Source of the DNA: Salegentibacter sediminis
GTDB taxonomy: Bacteria > Bacteroidota > Bacteroidia > Flavobacteriales > Flavobacteriaceae
Direction: 5' to 3'
Assembly (NCBI RefSeq): GCF_002078605.1
Contig: NZ_MSJR01000001.1
Span: 372,001 to 436,000 of the forward strand
Length of the DNA: 64,000 nucleotides
In this document: positions 7,986 through 15,917 of the stretch, piece after piece
How positions within the stretch are numbered: the stretch's first letter is position 1
Layout: the number at the start of each line of letters is the position of its first letter
Notes under the pieces: generated by a model
Seen by the model: the letters and a program-made list of their open reading frames with translations, nothing else
What the model was told of the DNA's origin: nothing
The model's database searches: none
Program-made: the position numbers and the translations under genes

Positions 7986-8682
7986 AAGTTATAGTTCCTG
8001 GTTGGTTATCTCTGCCGGGGAGTTGACTAAAAACGGCCTCGGCAGCATATTTCAGGGCATTATCGATTAGACACTGGTTTGAGGTAGAGGAACTCGCTTT
8101 GTTAACCGAAGTTTCCAAAACCCTCCCCCCGGCATCAACACGAATATTGATTACCACTCTACCGGCCCTGTCACATGTATAGACTGGATTAGGGATATTA
8201 ACTGCATTACGCCCTTTCAGAGAAAATGAAATCGAGCTATTTCTTAAACTGCCTGCTTGAGTCGAATTTTTTTGGGTAGTCTCATTTCCATGAGAAGCCT
8301 GCTCTTTTTTTTGAGATGATTTTTGAACAGTATATTCCCCGTCATCGGATTCATTTTCATTCTCTGAAGTTTCCTCGCTTTTTGCGCTGTTCTTTTCGAA
8401 TATTTCCTCTAATTCCCGCTCAAAGTTTTCCTGTCGGGCTTCTTGGTTTTCATCAAAGGCACGGTGGGTTTCCCGGGGTTTAGATTCTGGGGGTTCTGGA
8501 GTTTCCTCTTCGGGTTCGGGTTTTTCTTTTTGTTCTTCGGGCTCAAAATCATCAAGGTCAACAATCATTTCGCTTCGCTGTTTTTGATTTTGGGATAAAG
8601 TGAAGTTATACAAAGCCAGAACTACTACCGAGCAGAACAGTATAGTTATAATCAAGGCTTTATGTCTGTCAAAAAAATCCAT
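7969..8682 (-). CDS. TonB-like envelope protein
   Basis: The 237-residue protein has one N-terminal membrane helix (about 10-29), a long Glu/Pro-rich linker (EPEEETPEPPES and following), and a C-terminal ~80-residue beta domain with the pattern NPVYTCDRAGRVVINIRVDAGGRV...A..A, similar to the TonB/TolA C-terminal domain. It is probably an inner-membrane-anchored periplasmic protein that couples to an outer-membrane partner. No exbB or exbD gene is nearby. It is first in an operon with tag. Whether it energises a receptor or has a structural role cannot be said. Confidence 0.75.
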   Translation of the reverse strand: MDFFDRHKALIITILFCSVVVLALYNFTLSQNQKQRSEMIVDLDDFEPEEQKEKPEPEEETPEPPESKPRETHRAFDENQEARQENFERELEEIFEKNSAKSEETSENENESDDGEYTVQKSSQKKEQASHGNETTQKNSTQAGSLRNSSISFSLKGRNAVNIPNPVYTCDRAGRVVINIRVDAGGRVLETSVNKASSSTSNQCLIDNALKYAAEAVFSQLPGRDNQPGTITYEFQP

Positions 8683-8700
8683 TGTATATAAAACTTGGCA

Positions 8701-8762
8701 GGCACAATTTTATTTTAGCTTTTTCGTGATTACTTCTATAAAACACTTAAAATAATTGTGCC
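8701..8762. repeat. Long imperfect inverted repeat between truB and the TonB-like gene
   Basis: GGCACAATT plus ATTTTA (8701-8709 and 8712-8717) matches TAAAATAATTGTGCC (8748-8762) in inverted orientation, 15 pairs with a two-base bulge and a loop of about 30 bases. A second small hairpin, GAACCT/AGGTTC (8764-8769 with 8776-8781), lies between it and the truB stop. There is no long T-run, so this is not a standard terminator; it may stabilise the truB mRNA end or be an operator. Confidence 0.5.
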
Positions 8763-8788
8763 AGAACCTGGATGGAGGTTCCTGCTCT

Positions 8789-9502
8789 TTAGTTTTCCTG
8801 TGAAGGTAATAAATTCTGGAAGGATTCTACACTAAAGGCCTTTTCTACGCTATAATCTCCAATACGAGTTCGTCGCAATGTTGAAAGATGTGCTCCACTA
8901 TCAAGTGCTTTTCCGAAATCGTGAGCCAAACTGCGGATGTATGTTCCTTTGCTACAAACCACTCTGAAATCAATTTCCGGGAACCGGCTGGAATCAATTT
9001 CAAAGTCACTTATTTCTACCGGCCTTGTGTTAACTTTCACATCTTCGCCTTTTCTGGCAAATTCATAGAGCCTTTTACCTTCTTTTTTCAATGCTGAAAA
9101 TACCGGAGGCATTTGTTCAATTTTTCCCGTAAATTTCAATACTGCCAGATTAAGATCCTCCTCGGTGATATGATTTACAGGGAATTCCTGGTCAATTTCG
9201 GTCTCCAGATCGTAGGAAGGCGTCGTAGCACCCAGGCTGAAAGTTCCTGTATATTCTTTTTCCTGGCCTTGCAGTTCCTGAATCTTTTTGGTGAACTTTC
9301 CCGTACAAATAATCAGAAGTCCACTGGCAAGGGGATCCAGGGTGCCGGCGTGACCAACTTTAATTTTTTTTATGCCACAACTCTTTTTGATAAGCCATCG
9401 TACTTTATTTACCAGCTGAAAAGAGGTCCATTCCAGAGGTTTATCAAAGAGAAGTATCTGGCCTGTTTTAAATTCTTCTGCGGTGAACTGTTCTGGTTCC
9501 AT
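8789..9502 (-). CDS. truB: tRNA pseudouridine(55) synthase
   Basis: The 237-residue enzyme makes pseudouridine 55 in the T loop of tRNAs. The catalytic aspartate lies in GHAGTLDPLASGLL, preceded by the DKPLEWTSFQLVNKVRW motif that contacts RNA; the GTYIRSLAHDFG motif is near the end. The C-terminal PUA domain found in some TruB proteins is reduced, as usual for this phylum. The gene starts immediately after the uppP stop with no gap, in the operon DUF3098-uppP-truB. Confidence 0.96.
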   Translation of the reverse strand: MEPEQFTAEEFKTGQILLFDKPLEWTSFQLVNKVRWLIKKSCGIKKIKVGHAGTLDPLASGLLIICTGKFTKKIQELQGQEKEYTGTFSLGATTPSYDLETEIDQEFPVNHITEEDLNLAVLKFTGKIEQMPPVFSALKKEGKRLYEFARKGEDVKVNTRPVEISDFEIDSSRFPEIDFRVVCSKGTYIRSLAHDFGKALDSGAHLSTLRRTRIGDYSVEKAFSVESFQNLLPSQEN

Positions 9503-10300
9503 CTAATAATTGTAATATCCGAAGATAATTGCTGCTACCCCAACCACAAAACAATAAATGGCGAAATAGGAGAGTTTACTTTTTTTAACCAATGCAATCA
9601 TCCAGGTGCATGCGGCAAGCCCGGCAATGAAAGCTGCTAAAAAACCAATAATTAGCAGGGAAGCATCTGTAGAACTTTGCGCAAGGTTGCCATCCAACAG
9701 ATCTTTAAGAATTTTCCCTATAATAAGGGGAACCACCATGAGAAATGAAAAACGGGCTGCTTTGGTCTTATCGTTACCCAGTAGAACTGACGTTGATATC
9801 GTTGCACCACTTCGTGAAATTCCCGGCAGGATGGATATCGCCTGAGAAACACCAATAACAAAGGCGTTAGAAAAACTCACTTTTTTCTGGGTGTTTTTAG
9901 CTTTATCTGCCAGCCATAAAAGAAGTGCGGTAATGATGAGCATAAATCCGACAAACAATACGTTTCCCCCAAAAAGAGATTCGAGTTCATCTTCAAAATA
10001 AAACCCGATAAAAGCAGCTGGAATCATGGAGACAATAATTTTTGTCGAAAACTCGGTTTCTTCATTCCATTTAAACTGGAAGAGTCCCCGGAATATCTCG
10101 GCTACATCTCTTCTGAAAACTACCAGGGTGCTCAGGGCGGTTGCGAAATGTAATACCACGGTGAATAAAAGTGATTCCTCTGGAACACTGGTATCGCCTA
10201 AAATGGCTTTTCCCAGCTCAAGGTGACCACTGGAGGAAACGGGTAAAAATTCGGTAAGTCCCTGGATTATCCCAAGAATTGCAGCATCAAATTCGTTCAA
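9503..10300 (-). CDS. uppP: Undecaprenyl-diphosphate phosphatase
   Basis: The 265-residue polytopic membrane enzyme (BacA family) dephosphorylates undecaprenyl pyrophosphate to recycle the lipid carrier of peptidoglycan and glycan synthesis. The two active-site motifs are present: GLTEFLPVSSSGHLELG near the N-terminus and PGISRSGATIS in the middle. About eight hydrophobic helices are visible. It is the middle gene of DUF3098-uppP-truB. Confidence 0.96.
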   Translation of the reverse strand: MNEFDAAILGIIQGLTEFLPVSSSGHLELGKAILGDTSVPEESLLFTVVLHFATALSTLVVFRRDVAEIFRGLFQFKWNEETEFSTKIIVSMIPAAFIGFYFEDELESLFGGNVLFVGFMLIITALLLWLADKAKNTQKKVSFSNAFVIGVSQAISILPGISRSGATISTSVLLGNDKTKAARFSFLMVVPLIIGKILKDLLDGNLAQSSTDASLLIIGFLAAFIAGLAACTWMIALVKKSKLSYFAIYCFVVGVAAIIFGYYNY

Positions 10301-10306
10301 GAGTGA

Positions 10307-10564
10307 TTATTTTTTGTGAGGATTCAATAAAATAGCATAAACTTCAATGGCAAAGCCTAAGAGAACCAAGCTTGGAGCAAGCCGAATACGTCTAAAATTA
10401 TATATGGCCTCATTAAACTGATTGGGGTCTTCACTGCCCCCTCCCGACATTAAAATGAATCCCAGGGCAATCACGGTCAGGCCAATGAACATATAAGTGT
10501 AATTCTTCTTACCAAAAATGAAATCTTGTTCGGGCTTGTTTGGTTCCTTTTCTTTTTTCTTCAT
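10307..10564 (-). CDS. DUF3098 small membrane protein
   Basis: The 85-residue protein has a charged N-terminus (KKKEKEPNKPEQDFIFGKKNY) and two membrane helices (about 24-42 and 64-80) with GLTVIALGFILMSGGGSEDPNQFNEAIYNFRRI between, which is the DUF3098 pattern. The function is unknown. It is first in the operon with uppP and truB, 6 bases before uppP, so it may be linked to envelope growth. In many relatives ftsX precedes it; here the upstream region is a promoter. Confidence 0.85.
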   Translation of the reverse strand: MKKKEKEPNKPEQDFIFGKKNYTYMFIGLTVIALGFILMSGGGSEDPNQFNEAIYNFRRIRLAPSLVLLGFAIEVYAILLNPHKK

Positions 10565-10587
10565 AATGGCTCCTGATTTAGGGAGTT

Positions 10588-10595
10588 CAAAATTA
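10588..10595 (-). promoter_or_regulatory. Promoter of the DUF3098-uppP-truB operon
   Basis: CAAAATTA on the plus strand is TAATTTTG on the minus strand, a TAnnTTTG match. Transcription would start near 10583, about 20 bases before the ATG. Confidence 0.5.
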
Positions 10596-10650
10596 ATTAA
10601 AAATATCTAACTGCGTCCGAATGGATTTATTTTATAGTTGATTAATAAAA

Positions 10651-10678
10651 AAAGCTGCGGGCATAGGCCGGCAGCTTT
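10651..10678 (-). terminator. Terminator of the 110-residue hypothetical gene
   Basis: AAAGCTGC (10651-10658) pairs with GCAGCTTT (10671-10678). On the minus strand the hairpin is followed by a run of T (the A-run at 10647-10653 on the plus strand), so it terminates the gene at 10706-11038. Confidence 0.75.
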
Positions 10679-10705
10679 GTGTCTTTTGGTTAAGGCTTTT
10701 CTCTT

Positions 10706-11038
10706 TTAGGCAGCGTGCGTTACATTATAGTGTGTTAGCAAACTTTGATAGAATTCCAGACTCTTTTGGTCTTTTCTTATGCAAGATTTTAAAAAGCGTT
10801 GAAGATTCTGGCATTCAAAAGTAATGTTGGTGTACTGTCTTTTTCCAACGGGGATCTGCATTTCCACCGTCTCTTCGGTATAATTTATCTTTACGTTCTT
10901 GGCCTCAAAGTATTTTTTAATAATAGCCCGATGCATCGTATTGAAATTAGTCATTTCAATATCGGGATTTGAAATACTATAAGTGATCAAATTCTTAACT
11001 TCATCAATAATGTGACTTGGTGGCGTAAAGGTATTCAT
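10706..11038 (-). CDS. Hypothetical protein, 110 residues
   Basis: I do not recognise this protein. It is small, soluble and has no signal peptide or membrane helix. It looks mixed alpha/beta, with a helix at about 7-20, an HRAIIKKYFEAKNV segment that may bind nucleic acid or just be an amphipathic helix, and strands INYTEETVEMQIPVG and TNITFEC. Cys residues occur at 76 and 87. It has its own terminator and a long upstream region, so it is probably a single transcription unit. Confidence 0.65.
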   Translation of the reverse strand: MNTFTPPSHIIDEVKNLITYSISNPDIEMTNFNTMHRAIIKKYFEAKNVKINYTEETVEMQIPVGKRQYTNITFECQNLQRFLKSCIRKDQKSLEFYQSLLTHYNVTHAA

Positions 11039-11250
11039 ATTTGAGAATGGTTATTTTGATTAGTAATCTTTATCTTACATAGGCTAAATTAAGATTAGCT
11101 TGCCTAATTGCTGTTAAAAAAAATCTAATAGTGCTTTGATTAATAAAAGTTTAACTCCTTTGGCTGGCGTTTTTAAAATTCCTTAAGTGTTTAGGAGTGA
11201 AACGTAAGTTTATTCTTACAGGACTTTCTAGAAAAGGAGATGAAATAATC

Positions 11251-11874
11251 TTAAAGTTCAAATATTATCGGAGAATGGTGGAATCGATATTGGTCGTCCA
11301 GGCTTGAGGCATTTATATAAGTGGTAGGAGAAATCCTGGTTTTGCCATAAGTATTATGAATATGTCCAAATATATGTAAAGGTAGTTGCAGCTGTTTGAT
11401 CCTCTTAAAAAGTTCTTCGCAGCCTACATGACGTTTGTTACTAAGGCTGTCTTTTATACTGTAAGGTGGGGTGTGGGTAATTAAAACCTGAGTGTCAGCT
11501 GGTATTCTATTCCAATGTGAGCGTATGTGTTTTCCCCGTTCACGATTAAATGCCCAGGTGCCATCGCCGGGGGTAACAGGGGAACCCCAAAATTTAACCC
11601 CTTCAATCTCAATTCCTTCATCTTCGAGATAGAAGATATTGGAGGGGAGATCATAAAGTTCTGTAAGCCCTGATTTTTCCATGAAAAAATCATGATTGCC
11701 GGCAATCACGATTTTATACTTATGCGGTTGTTCTATAAACCATTCTAAAAATTCCAGGGTCTCGTGTTTGGTTCCAGCTTCGGTAAAATCTCCTACATGA
11801 ATTAACACATCTCCGTCTGGGATTTTAATCTCCCGGTGTTTATTATGAGTGTCACCAATGCATACTAGCTTCAT
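11251..11874 (-). CDS. Calcineurin-like metallophosphoesterase
   Basis: The 207-residue protein has all motifs of the two-metal phosphoesterase fold in order: GDTHNKH, GDF, GNHDFF, THTPP and FGHIHNTYG. It is close to the small family related to vertebrate MPPED proteins, with 2',3'-cyclic or other phosphodiesters as possible substrates; the true one is unknown. I place the start at MKLVCIGDTH (ATG at 11872-11874), where the first strand begins, rather than at the in-frame ATG nine codons earlier (11901). A near-consensus -7 element with an extra base lies at 11899-11907 on the minus strand and supports the shorter form. Confidence 0.88.
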   Translation of the reverse strand: MKLVCIGDTHNKHREIKIPDGDVLIHVGDFTEAGTKHETLEFLEWFIEQPHKYKIVIAGNHDFFMEKSGLTELYDLPSNIFYLEDEGIEIEGVKFWGSPVTPGDGTWAFNRERGKHIRSHWNRIPADTQVLITHTPPYSIKDSLSNKRHVGCEELFKRIKQLQLPLHIFGHIHNTYGKTRISPTTYINASSLDDQYRFHHSPIIFEL

Positions 11875-11906
11875 GTAGATAGGAGGGGTTTTAAAGTTCA
11901 AAAGAT

Positions 11907-11937
11907 AAAAAAATCCGGTGAGTTTTTCACCGGATTT
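11907..11937 (-). terminator. Terminator of the small membrane protein gene
   Basis: AAATCCGGTG (11911-11920) pairs perfectly with CACCGGATTT (11928-11937). On the minus strand it is followed by a T-run, so it terminates the gene at 12008-12223. Confidence 0.82.
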
Positions 11938-12007
11938 CCCTGTAACATCGATTTCTCAAAAAAGGTTCCTCATCTTCACTTCACTCAAAAATCGCTGTTA
12001 CCAGATT

Positions 12008-12223
12008 TTAAACCTCTTCATCTTCAAGTTGTGGAGAAGTATAATCCTTATCTATAGGGAGTAGTTTAGTAATTAATTTAGTTATACCAAAAGCAACAAT
12101 CAGTGCGGTAACGACAAAGAACAGGAACTTAACCAACAAACTGTCGCTTATTGCCAGGCTATAGAAGGCCAGAAAAATCTCTATAGCTATAAATAATATT
12201 TTCACACTGATTTTTAAAAACAT
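12008..12223 (-). CDS. Small two-helix membrane protein
   Basis: The 71-residue protein has two hydrophobic helices (about 7-26 and 30-54) and a short acidic, probably cytoplasmic tail (TSPQLEDEEV). No family is recognised. It has a clear promoter and terminator of its own, which supports it as a real gene. Confidence 0.6.
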   Translation of the reverse strand: MFLKISVKILFIAIEIFLAFYSLAISDSLLVKFLFFVVTALIVAFGITKLITKLLPIDKDYTSPQLEDEEV

Positions 12224-12243
12224 CTTACCTTTTTGATTTGGTT

Positions 12244-12251
12244 CAAAGATA
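12244..12251 (-). promoter_or_regulatory. Promoter of the small membrane protein gene
   Basis: CAAAGATA on the plus strand reads TATCTTTG on the minus strand, a full TAnnTTTG match, with the expected start near 12239, about 16 bases before the ATG. Confidence 0.55.
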
Positions 12252-12404
12252 TAACCAAAAACCCCTCCAAAATTCAGATTTTAAATGTTTGACTTAAATT
12301 TAACGATGTGGAAATGTGGCGGTTAATTTTTTAAGTTAAAAACTCTTAAACGCTTCAGGAGTGGCATGATAGAATTGTAAATTGCCTTAAATAAAATTTG
12401 AATT

Positions 12405-13922
12405 TTGAAGAAAAAGACAAAGATATTTCTCTACACTATTACTGGAATTATACTACTAAGCCTTATTTTATTTGGGCTGAATAATTTTGCTGAAGAAAAG
12501 CTGAAAAAAGGAATTCAGGATACCTCGTCACAAATTAATTTAAAATATGAAGAACTCGAGGTAAACCTACTTAGCAGAGAAGCTGCTCTTGAATCTCTTT
12601 CTTTTTCTTTAAACGGGAAAAGTTTTAAAGCAGAGAAACTTAGCCTTAAAAACATAAAGATATTTAAATACCTTACAGATAATGATTTAGAAATAGGGGA
12701 GCTTACTTTAGAAAGTCCCAGTTTTATCTTTAATAAAAACAAAAAATCTAAAAGCAGTGGTGATTCCTCCTCCTCAAGGTTTAAGGAAAATATTTTAGTG
12801 AAAAATCTCCAGATTAAAAATGGAGATCTGGCTATGGTCGAAAATGATTCTGCCGCGAACTCCCTGTATGCTAAATTTAGTTATCTGGAGATTCTGGATT
12901 TTCAGTTGGATTCCAGCAGTGTAAATAATAAAATTCCCTTTGACTTTAAGGATTACGTTTTTAAGGGGGATTCTCTTTTTTATAAGCTTGATCCCCGGCA
13001 TAATATAAGTTTGGGTGCCTTTAATATAGAGGAGGGGCATGCGGTTTTAAATGATTTCAGGATTAATCCTGTTTATGGAAAACAGGAATTTCAGCAGCAT
13101 ATTCCACATGAACTCGATCGTTTTGAATTGACGATCGAAGAAGTGAATTTTAGTAATTTAAAATGGAAGTTTGCAAACGATAGTCTTTCTATTGAGAATC
13201 CTTTAACGCAGATTAAAAATGCAAATCTTAAGGTGTATCGGGACAAATTGCAGCCTGATGATACCCGGCGAAAGAAAATGTATAGTGAAATGATTAGGCA
13301 GCTCCCGGTCAAATTAAAGCTGGACACCATTAGACTTACTAATACTTACATTAGATATGAAGAGTTAATGAATAGTGACCGGTCTCCAGGAGTGGTAGAT
13401 TTTAGCACCCTGAGTGCCAGCATTTACAATCTGTCTAATAAGAATATGCAGGCTGAAGACTTTAAGTCTACAGAAGTTGATGTGAAAACCATGTTTATGC
13501 AAGAGGCACATCTAAAGGTGAATTGGGAATTTAATATTCAGAATAAGAATGATCGATTTAATATTTCGGGTAATATGGATAGAATTTCTGAAGAAGCGAT
13601 GAACAGGTTTATGAAACCAGCTATGAATGTTTTGGCTAAAGGATCGATAGAGGATATGTCATTTAATTATTCGGGGAACCATACAGAAGCTATAGGAGAT
13701 ATGAGCCTGGTATATAAAGATTTTAAGGTAGAAGTGCTTCGCGAGGATGGAGAGCGTAAAAACAAGTTTTTGTCTGCCCTGGCAAACCTTATAATGAATA
13801 ATGATGCAATTTCTGAAGATGTACGGCAAAAGCAACTTGAAGTCACCCGTGATAAAACCCGATCTTTCTGGAATTATCTCTGGAAAATGATACGGGCCGG
13901 GGCCCTTAAATCTTTCTTCTAA
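12405..13922 (+). CDS. AsmA/DUF748-like envelope protein
   Basis: The 505-residue protein has one N-terminal membrane helix (about 7-25) and then a long beta-rich region with repeating strands such as LEVNLLSREAALESLSFSLNGKSF and LKIKNLQIKNGDL-like patterns. This is the general look of AsmA/DUF748-type proteins, which lie in the periplasm and are linked to lipid transport or outer membrane upkeep. The assignment is from pattern only. The start is TTG 12405 (MKKKTKIF), because an in-frame stop lies at 12399-12401. It overlaps the convergent usp gene by 4 bases at its end. Confidence 0.7.
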   Translation: MKKKTKIFLYTITGIILLSLILFGLNNFAEEKLKKGIQDTSSQINLKYEELEVNLLSREAALESLSFSLNGKSFKAEKLSLKNIKIFKYLTDNDLEIGELTLESPSFIFNKNKKSKSSGDSSSSRFKENILVKNLQIKNGDLAMVENDSAANSLYAKFSYLEILDFQLDSSSVNNKIPFDFKDYVFKGDSLFYKLDPRHNISLGAFNIEEGHAVLNDFRINPVYGKQEFQQHIPHELDRFELTIEEVNFSNLKWKFANDSLSIENPLTQIKNANLKVYRDKLQPDDTRRKKMYSEMIRQLPVKLKLDTIRLTNTYIRYEELMNSDRSPGVVDFSTLSASIYNLSNKNMQAEDFKSTEVDVKTMFMQEAHLKVNWEFNIQNKNDRFNISGNMDRISEEAMNRFMKPAMNVLAKGSIEDMSFNYSGNHTEAIGDMSLVYKDFKVEVLREDGERKNKFLSALANLIMNNDAISEDVRQKQLEVTRDKTRSFWNYLWKMIRAGALKSFF

Positions 13923-14755
13923 ATTCTGAAGGTAACTACGGGCCGGTTGGCATGGTTTACCAGGTCTTCGCTAACACTTCCATTAAAGAAATGCGCGATA
14001 CCTTTTCGCCCATGGGTGCTAATTCCAATTAAACCGGCATCTAAATTACGTGCGAAATTAAGAATCCCTTTTTCTACACTGGTATCGTTATAGACGTGTA
14101 ATTTTATCTTATCTCCATCCACCTCAGAGCCTTTGATGAAATTTTCTAACATTTCATAAGCTTCTTTGCTGGTAATGAAATTATTTGGTGTGTTAATGAA
14201 TAATAAGTGCAGATTGGCCGACAATTTTTTGGCGATGTCAGCCGCATGTTTCAAGGTATGGCGGTTGGCTTTATCGGCATCGGTGGCAAAAACAAAATCT
14301 TCAACATTAAATTCAGGTTGATCCTTTTTTATAACCAAAACGGGGATGTTGGAAGAACGAACAACTTTTTCGGTATTACTTCCAATAAACATTTCCTTGA
14401 AGCCGCTTGCCCCATGAGATCCCATCACTATAAGGTCACATTGTCTTTCCTCGCTTACCTCCTTTATCCCGTCAAAGGCCTGATGAAATAACACCGTTTC
14501 CTTTACTTTTAGATCTTTCAGATAGGGTTTTGCCATTAATTTGGAAAATCGCTGATGTGCGAGTTTCATAAAAAATATTGACTCCGGGAGATTATGCGCG
14601 CTGCTTCCCTGGACAGGATCTATGAGCTGTAAGGGCAATTCCAGCATATGTAAGAGATAAATCTCACTGTCAAATTTACGAGCTAGCTGAGCAGCTACTT
14701 TAAGGGCATTTTCAGCCTGATCTGAAAAATCTGTGGGAACGAGTATTTTTTTCAT
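13919..14755 (-). CDS. Tandem universal stress protein
   Basis: The 278-residue protein carries two UspA domains. The first (about 1-147) starts KKILVPTDFSDQAENALKVAA and contains VMGSHGASGFKEMFIGSNTEKVVRS, the ATP-binding G-x2-G-x9-GS type motif; the second (about 150-278) starts with FVFATDADKANRHTLKHA and ends with ISTHGRKGIAHFFNGSVSEDLVNHA. Usp proteins bind ATP or other ligands and act in stress survival. The gene is nearly leaderless: a promoter with an overlapping palindrome lies just in front of the ATG. Confidence 0.93.
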   Translation of the reverse strand: MKKILVPTDFSDQAENALKVAAQLARKFDSEIYLLHMLELPLQLIDPVQGSSAHNLPESIFFMKLAHQRFSKLMAKPYLKDLKVKETVLFHQAFDGIKEVSEERQCDLIVMGSHGASGFKEMFIGSNTEKVVRSSNIPVLVIKKDQPEFNVEDFVFATDADKANRHTLKHAADIAKKLSANLHLLFINTPNNFITSKEAYEMLENFIKGSEVDGDKIKLHVYNDTSVEKGILNFARNLDAGLIGISTHGRKGIAHFFNGSVSEDLVNHANRPVVTFRI

Positions 14756-14762
14756 GAGGATG

Positions 14763-14776
14763 CAAACCTATAGGTT
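14763..14776 (-). promoter_or_regulatory. usp promoter with overlapping palindrome
   Basis: CAAACCTA (14763-14770) is TAGGTTTG on the minus strand, a -7 match with the predicted start only a few bases before the ATG. The perfect 12-bp palindrome AACCTATAGGTT (14765-14776) covers the -7 element and could be a repressor site. Confidence 0.5.
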
Positions 14777-14996
14777 GGTGATAAATATATAATTAAATGT
14801 ACAAAAAAAATGTGGATAAGAATTTCCTTCTAAAAATATACCGGCATCGAATAATAGAAATCAAATTAAGGAACAGAAGTTTATTTTTTTGGCTAGCGTT
14901 TATGGCCTCCTAATTTAATATTGAGAGCTTGCTGTTGATTGCATATCATTTTTACAGCCATAGGACAAAGAGCTGCATCAGTGGTGTATTGAAATA

Positions 14997-15036
14997 AAAA
15001 GAGACACAACGCGATGCTCATGTCTCTTCTTTTTTG
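14997..15036 (-). terminator. Terminator of ric (could work in both directions)
   Basis: AAGAGACA (14999-15006) pairs with TGTCTCTT (15021-15028), with an A-run on the left and a T-run on the right. Confidence 0.8.
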
Positions 15037-15080
15037 TTTTAAAAGCTTATGATTTCAGCTAAACAATATTTGAATAAGTA

Positions 15081-15803
15081 TTAATTATTTAATTCTTTTT
15101 CCAAATCCAGTGTTTTAGGGAACAGGATATTGTTTTCCAGGTGAACGTGCTGATGCAGGTCCTGCTCGAATTCATCCAGCTTAGAATAGAAAGCTTTATA
15201 GGTGTTGCAGGCAAATTCTGGAGGCGTGTAATTATTGCTTAAAACAGATATCTTCCTCAATAATTCCCCGGCAGTTTCGTGTTCTGCTTCCATCATTTTA
15301 ATTGGATTATCAGCAGTGCCAAAATGAGGTTTAGGGGCTTCAGTTTCTTCTCGTTTGGCCTGCACCAATTTCTTGATAAAGGGGAAAAGTATCAGTTCTT
15401 CTTTTTTCATATGCGCACTTAACTCTCCGGCTACTTCTGAAACAAGGTCGTTTATTTCATTCAATTCAGGGGCGTGATGTCCATGCACCGTGGTTACTTT
15501 TGCTGAATATTGCAGAAGAAGGGGAATGTTTTCTTCTACGTAAGTGTGGTGCACATTAATGATATGGTCTGTTAGAAAATCGAGTTCCCAGCTGTTGTAA
15601 TTGCTTGCCCTGTTAGCGGTGGGGTTTACGTTTAGCAATTCAAGCTCAAGAGCAGAGTAATCTATATTGGCATTCTTGCATGCCTCTGTAACTGGTATGT
15701 TTCCACCGCAACAAAAGTCAATTCCATGCTTTTTGAAAACGTGGGCGGTGTCAATGTTTTCTGTAACTAATTGGGCTACGGTCTTTGTTTTTAAATTTTC
15801 CAT
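15081..15803 (-). CDS. ric: Iron-sulfur cluster repair di-iron protein RIC (ScdA/YtfE)
   Basis: The 240-residue protein has the N-terminal ScdA domain with the double-cysteine motif HGIDFCCGG (about 25-33) and a C-terminal hemerythrin-like four-helix domain with the di-iron His/Glu ligands spread over DHIINVHHTYVEE, HGHHAPEL, HMKKEE, EAEHETAGE and HQHVHLEN. RIC proteins repair Fe-S clusters damaged by nitric oxide or oxidants. The gene stands alone with its own terminator. Its promoter has a weak -7 box and a CRP/FNR-like palindrome at about -41, which suggests activation by such a regulator. Confidence 0.95.
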   Translation of the reverse strand: MENLKTKTVAQLVTENIDTAHVFKKHGIDFCCGGNIPVTEACKNANIDYSALELELLNVNPTANRASNYNSWELDFLTDHIINVHHTYVEENIPLLLQYSAKVTTVHGHHAPELNEINDLVSEVAGELSAHMKKEELILFPFIKKLVQAKREETEAPKPHFGTADNPIKMMEAEHETAGELLRKISVLSNNYTPPEFACNTYKAFYSKLDEFEQDLHQHVHLENNILFPKTLDLEKELNN

Positions 15804-15816
15804 AATTCAGGTGTTT

Positions 15817-15830
15817 ATGTTAATAGACAT
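15817..15830. promoter_or_regulatory. Small inverted repeat in the ric leader
   Basis: ATGT (15817-15820) and ACAT (15827-15830) flank six bases. It lies between the predicted ric transcription start and the ATG. It is short and may be chance. Confidence 0.25.
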
Positions 15831-15871
15831 TTTTTAAATAAGTGGGTTTACAGTTGTTGATTGTTTTGAGA

Positions 15872-15917
15872 CAAAGGTGGTTATTAAGGGTCTGTCTATT
15901 TATGAGTTAAGTCATAA
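15872..15917 (-). promoter_or_regulatory. ric promoter with CRP/FNR-like operator
   Basis: On the minus strand CACCTTTG (15872-15879) is a -7 element with one mismatch, and no -33 TTG is found. The 18-bp palindrome TTATGAGTTAAGTCATAA (15900-15917) has the TGA-N6-TCA core shared by CRP and FNR sites. Its centre lies about 41 bases upstream of the predicted start, the classical class II activator position. Confidence 0.55.

Larger units (their letters stand above)
14756..15080. other. 325-base intergenic region between usp and ric
   Basis: It holds the usp promoter at one end and the ric terminator at the other. Between about 14780 and 14990 the sequence is AT rich; I see no open frame with a plausible start, no tRNA-like fold and no repeat. 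Confidence 0.6.

Noticed and set aside
8748-8770. TGGCAC on the minus strand, like the -24 part of a sigma-54 promoter
   Set aside because: The -12 part (TTGCA or similar) is missing at the right distance, and the bases are explained by the inverted repeat.
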